A model generated the notes under the pieces. It made no database searches. It saw only the letters and a list, made by a program, of their open reading frames with translations, and was not told where the DNA came from. Shown piece after piece: positions 61,518 to 64,000 of a DNA stretch of 64,000 nt (position 1 is the first letter of the stretch; each line of letters opens with the position of its first letter). The stretch covers positions 1 through 64,000 of the forward strand of contig CAZZMB010000002.1 of assembly GCA_964655225.1 (NCBI GenBank). The letters are read 5' to 3'. Source of the DNA: JAFMKE01 sp964655225 (GTDB lineage Bacteria > Bacteroidota > Bacteroidia > Chitinophagales > UBA8649). The position numbers and the translations under genes are program-made.

Positions 61518-63329
61518 TTAGACATCATCACCTCTTAGAAACCTAAATCTTTTTCTAGCTTCAACCATAAGCACGCTGTTTGTATAGTCCGTGATAATAA
61601 TTTTATAGTATTCCATGGCCTTATCAGGTTGATCTAAATATTTTTGATACACCTCTCCTAATAAGAAGAGGGCATTATCGGCTAATATATCTTCACTGAA
61701 ATCTTGAAACAATAATTTTAAAAGAGTGTTGGCTTTTTCAAATTCTTGTGATTCGAGCAAGATTTGCGCTTGCTTGTAGTAGATATCGTCAGTAAGCGCA
61801 TGTCCTGGATACTTAATTAAGATATCATCCAATAGGCTCAAAGCTTCTTGATCCTTATTTTGAATATGCAATAAGTCAGCATCTGCAAACATCTGCATAG
61901 TCGCAGTGGTAGTATCTAAACCTAAGTTATCTAATATAAAAATGGATAGTTTCAACGCATTGTTTGCAATAAGCTCTGTAGTTGCTCCTTTCAGTATTGC
62001 CAATTGAGCTTGTGCCCATTCAAATTCACCTTTAAAATAAGATAGCTTGGAATTTCTAAAACGCGCGTCTTCACCTATTGGACTATTTTTCTCGTCTTTA
62101 TCTACCTGAGCATATAAAAGGGTGGCCTCCCAAACATCGCCAAACAATACATAGAAATCACCTAAATCCAGCTTAACAAGGTTTTTGGTTTTCTTGGGTA
62201 AATTGGGGATTGCTAATAATTCTTCCATCAATTGAATGGCAGCGGCGATATCATGCACATAATAAGCTTGCAATTTAGCTAGCTCTTGTATGGAACTTAC
62301 AGTACTTAAATTTTTACCATAGTTGGATAGAAATGTTTCATATTCTTGCTGTAAAGTAGCAATATCCTCATTTGAGTACTCAAGTGTATTCGTGATTTTA
62401 AGTTTTCGTGATTCAATTTCTCCAGATTTAGCTAATTGAAAAAATCGGCCAATTTTTCCTTTAGATTGCACATAAATAAATCCCGCTATTGCGGCATCAT
62501 ATTGTTGCTCTGTAATGGCATCATTTGCCAGTTGGATGATACGTCCTCCATCCTCTTGATTTCTTTTATCAAGTGCTTTGGCTTGAATCAAGGCTTGCTC
62601 ATAATCTGCTTGGTGAGTAAATAACCAAATCAACAACTCCAAATATTCAGTTTTTGCAGAATTCTTTTGAACTAAGCTATATAGCTGTTCTTCTAATTCG
62701 TCTTGTAAACCTTCTTTTTCAATATTATTGGTCAAAATACTTTGAACAGAGTTCTTGTAGATGGCATTTTCGCTCATTAAGTACAGATAGGTGCCTACTG
62801 CCTCTTTTATTTTGTTTTCCTGCAAATAAACATTACCCAGTTCAAATCCGAATAGTGATTTATCCTTCAAAAGCTCACGCCCTTTTAAATAGCATTCAAT
62901 CGCATAATCAAGTTTGCGAATTCCAATAAATTTTGATGCAGTACTGCGAATAATTGTTTGATTATCCGGCAGCAAGCTTATTACCTTATTATAAATATCC
63001 TCGGCTTTAGCGGATTCATTATTCTGTGAATAGACATAGCCTAGGTCTATTTTGTAGCTTAAGTCGTCTTTATTTTTTTTGACTTGCCTTTTCACTAATT
63101 GCTCAGCATGAGCATAATCGTTCAAGCGAATATATGAATTGTATAAAGAGGTGTAATAGTATAAGTTCTGATTATTATCCTTCCATAATTCTTCAAACAA
63201 CTTGGCTGACTTCTCATAATCACCTGTTTGATAATATTGTTTAGCCAAGGCTAAAGTTTTATCAACTTGAGCATTTGCCCCAAACAGGAGGAATGTAAAG
63301 GCGCTAAATATGAATAATTTCAACTTCAT
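61518..63329 (-). CDS. Secreted or periplasmic TPR-repeat protein
   Basis: A 603-residue protein with a signal peptide (MKLKLFIFSAFTFLLFGANAQ) and many tetratricopeptide repeats (e.g. ALAKQYYQTGDYEKSAKLFEELWKDN, RLNDYAHAEQLVKRQVKKN, AIECYLKGRELL, EVYQKYLDQPDKAMEYYKIIITDY). No catalytic domain. The TPR array is likely a docking scaffold in the periplasm, as in other Bacteroidota proteins of this build (possible link to assembly of envelope complexes). It is downstream of tonB but separated by a terminator. Confidence 0.75.
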   Translation of the reverse strand: MKLKLFIFSAFTFLLFGANAQVDKTLALAKQYYQTGDYEKSAKLFEELWKDNNQNLYYYTSLYNSYIRLNDYAHAEQLVKRQVKKNKDDLSYKIDLGYVYSQNNESAKAEDIYNKVISLLPDNQTIIRSTASKFIGIRKLDYAIECYLKGRELLKDKSLFGFELGNVYLQENKIKEAVGTYLYLMSENAIYKNSVQSILTNNIEKEGLQDELEEQLYSLVQKNSAKTEYLELLIWLFTHQADYEQALIQAKALDKRNQEDGGRIIQLANDAITEQQYDAAIAGFIYVQSKGKIGRFFQLAKSGEIESRKLKITNTLEYSNEDIATLQQEYETFLSNYGKNLSTVSSIQELAKLQAYYVHDIAAAIQLMEELLAIPNLPKKTKNLVKLDLGDFYVLFGDVWEATLLYAQVDKDEKNSPIGEDARFRNSKLSYFKGEFEWAQAQLAILKGATTELIANNALKLSIFILDNLGLDTTTATMQMFADADLLHIQNKDQEALSLLDDILIKYPGHALTDDIYYKQAQILLESQEFEKANTLLKLLFQDFSEDILADNALFLLGEVYQKYLDQPDKAMEYYKIIITDYTNSVLMVEARKRFRFLRGDDV

Positions 63330-63424
63330 TTATCGTAGACCTAAAGATAAGTAACTTCAGCTCGAATTGTTTTCTCAACAAGCGAAGCTAATGAATATAG
63401 ATGTTGCAAGTTGCTTTTAAGAAT

Positions 63425-63457
63425 TAAAAAAGTCCTACAATTTATTTTGTAGGACTT
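63425..63457 (-). terminator. Terminator of the TonB gene
   Basis: A perfect 11-bp stem (63430-63440 with 63447-63457) followed on the minus strand by TTTTTTAATTC. Lies 20 bp past the stop. Confidence 0.85.
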
Positions 63458-63477
63458 CCTTAACTTAGTTTTTTACG

Positions 63478-64000
63478 TTAACCAATTTTGAAATTAATTG
63501 GAATGATATATTGCACAGGAACAGATTTACCTCTTTGTTTACCAGGAGTAAATTTCGGCATGGTTTTCACTAATTTAAGTGCTGCGTTATCCAATAAGCT
63601 ATCAGCGCCTTTTGCAATAGTTACATCAGTAACTTCTCCTTTCTGATTAACTACGAAACGAACGAATACTTTTCCTTCAATATCATTTTCTAAAGCCATT
63701 GGAGGATAAACGATGTACTTGGCAATGAACTTCTGAATTTCAGTATTTGTGCAAGTTGTTGCAGCGTTACCCGATAAATTTTCACAGCCTCTAAACTTAG
63801 GCATATCCTCTACAATAGTAAAGATTTCTTGTTCAGCTGACTCTTCTGGTTCAATCATATCAGGAACTTCAATAATTTCATCTTCTTCGATTTCTATATC
63901 TTCAATTTCCGGCTCATCTTCTAAAATTTCGTCATCTTCAACCACTTGAATTTCTGGAGGTGGAGGAGGTGGAGGAGGTGGCTTAATCTGCTCTGTTTGA
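63478..64000 (-). CDS. tonB: Energy transducer TonB (5' part outside window)
   Basis: The readable part has a proline run (nine Pro in QIKPPPPPPPPPEIQ), a long acidic linker (DEILEDEPEIEDIEIEEDEIIEVPD), and the C-terminal TonB domain at the end (IVYPPMALENDIEGKVFVRFVVNQKGEV to VPVQYIIPINFKIG). The reading frame is open to the window end, so the true start and the membrane anchor are beyond 64000. TonB passes proton-motive energy to outer-membrane transporters. A terminator follows. Confidence 0.9.
   Translation of the reverse strand, partial: QTEQIKPPPPPPPPPEIQVVEDDEILEDEPEIEDIEIEEDEIIEVPDMIEPEESAEQEIFTIVEDMPKFRGCENLSGNAATTCTNTEIQKFIAKYIVYPPMALENDIEGKVFVRFVVNQKGEVTDVTIAKGADSLLDNAALKLVKTMPKFTPGKQRGKSVPVQYIIPINFKIG

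Noticed and set aside
1..64000. CRISPR array, prophage or insertion sequence
   Set aside because: No regularly spaced repeats with spacers, integrase, transposase or terminal inverted repeats were seen.

Overview
The window reads as a chromosomal segment of a low-GC member of the Bacteroidota, most likely order Flavobacteriales. The evidence is a type IX secretion (T9SS) component (PorZ-like), a secreted protein with a T9SS type A C-terminal domain, a DUF5686/carboxypeptidase-regulatory-like outer-membrane protein, a Rho with a long charged N-terminal insertion, a one-cysteine DksA-like protein, and Bacteroidota-type -7 promoter elements (TAnnTTTG) close to several start codons. No prophage, transposase or CRISPR array was seen. 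One 100-base run of N (8887-8986) interrupts the sequence; its flanks carry the same 55 bases, so it looks like an assembly join rather than missing biology.

Layout. 1-8.8 kb: outer-membrane DUF5686 protein, YcxB-like protein, EamA transporter, yicC-gmk, mannose-1-phosphate guanylyltransferase (opposite strand) and recQ. 9-14.6 kb (mostly minus): outer-membrane protein, tdo (tryptophan dioxygenase)-fabI, and an overlapping MFS transporter / lipid kinase / tadA operon. 14.6-18.4 kb: recX, an ECF-type sigma factor overlapping a membrane-anchored TPR protein, DUF3109 protein, RsmI-family methyltransferase. 18.4-22.7 kb: a structured, terminator-ended leader or small RNA in front of a two-gene heterodimeric ABC exporter, then a DUF3817 membrane protein. 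22.7-25.9 kb: an AbaSI/PvuRts1I-like modification-dependent restriction endonuclease, an unknown secreted protein, a 354-bp intergenic region with an iteron array, AT-rich DNA and TAG trinucleotide repeats that I propose as a replication-origin candidate, and a lipoprotein hydrolase. 26-29.5 kb: large T9SS cargo protein and tRNA-Met(CAT). 29.5-38.6 kb: HAD hydrolase, unknown secreted protein, half-length asparaginase-like protein, DUF2147 protein, AraC regulator, Tat-exported GH1 glycosidase, superoxide dismutase, CPBP protein, thiL, lipoproteins. 38.7-50.7 kb: porZ-dnaG, ileS-dksA-like-lspA, rho, serS. 50.8-56 kb: pterin dehydratase, M42 peptidase, small secreted protein, a CPBP-cdsA-psd phospholipid operon and dusB. 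56-64 kb: a 489-bp leader with DnaA-box-like sites and a 19-bp palindrome, nrdB-nrdA, an arginine deiminase, a TPR protein and a TonB cut by the window edge.

How it fits together. Most of the content is core housekeeping: DNA replication and repair (recQ, recX, dnaG, nrdBA), translation (ileS, serS, tadA, dusB), nucleotide and lipid synthesis (gmk, fabI, cdsA, psd), termination (rho), with envelope functions typical of the phylum (T9SS, TonB, DUF5686). The accessory content is small; the 22.7-24.6 kb pair (restriction endonuclease plus unknown secreted protein) is the clearest. The most interesting non-coding signals are the origin-like array at 24.71-24.88 kb, the structured element at 18.48-18.65 kb, and the regulatory region ahead of nrdB. 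GC skew, homology and expression could not be computed here, so those calls are from reading the sequence only.
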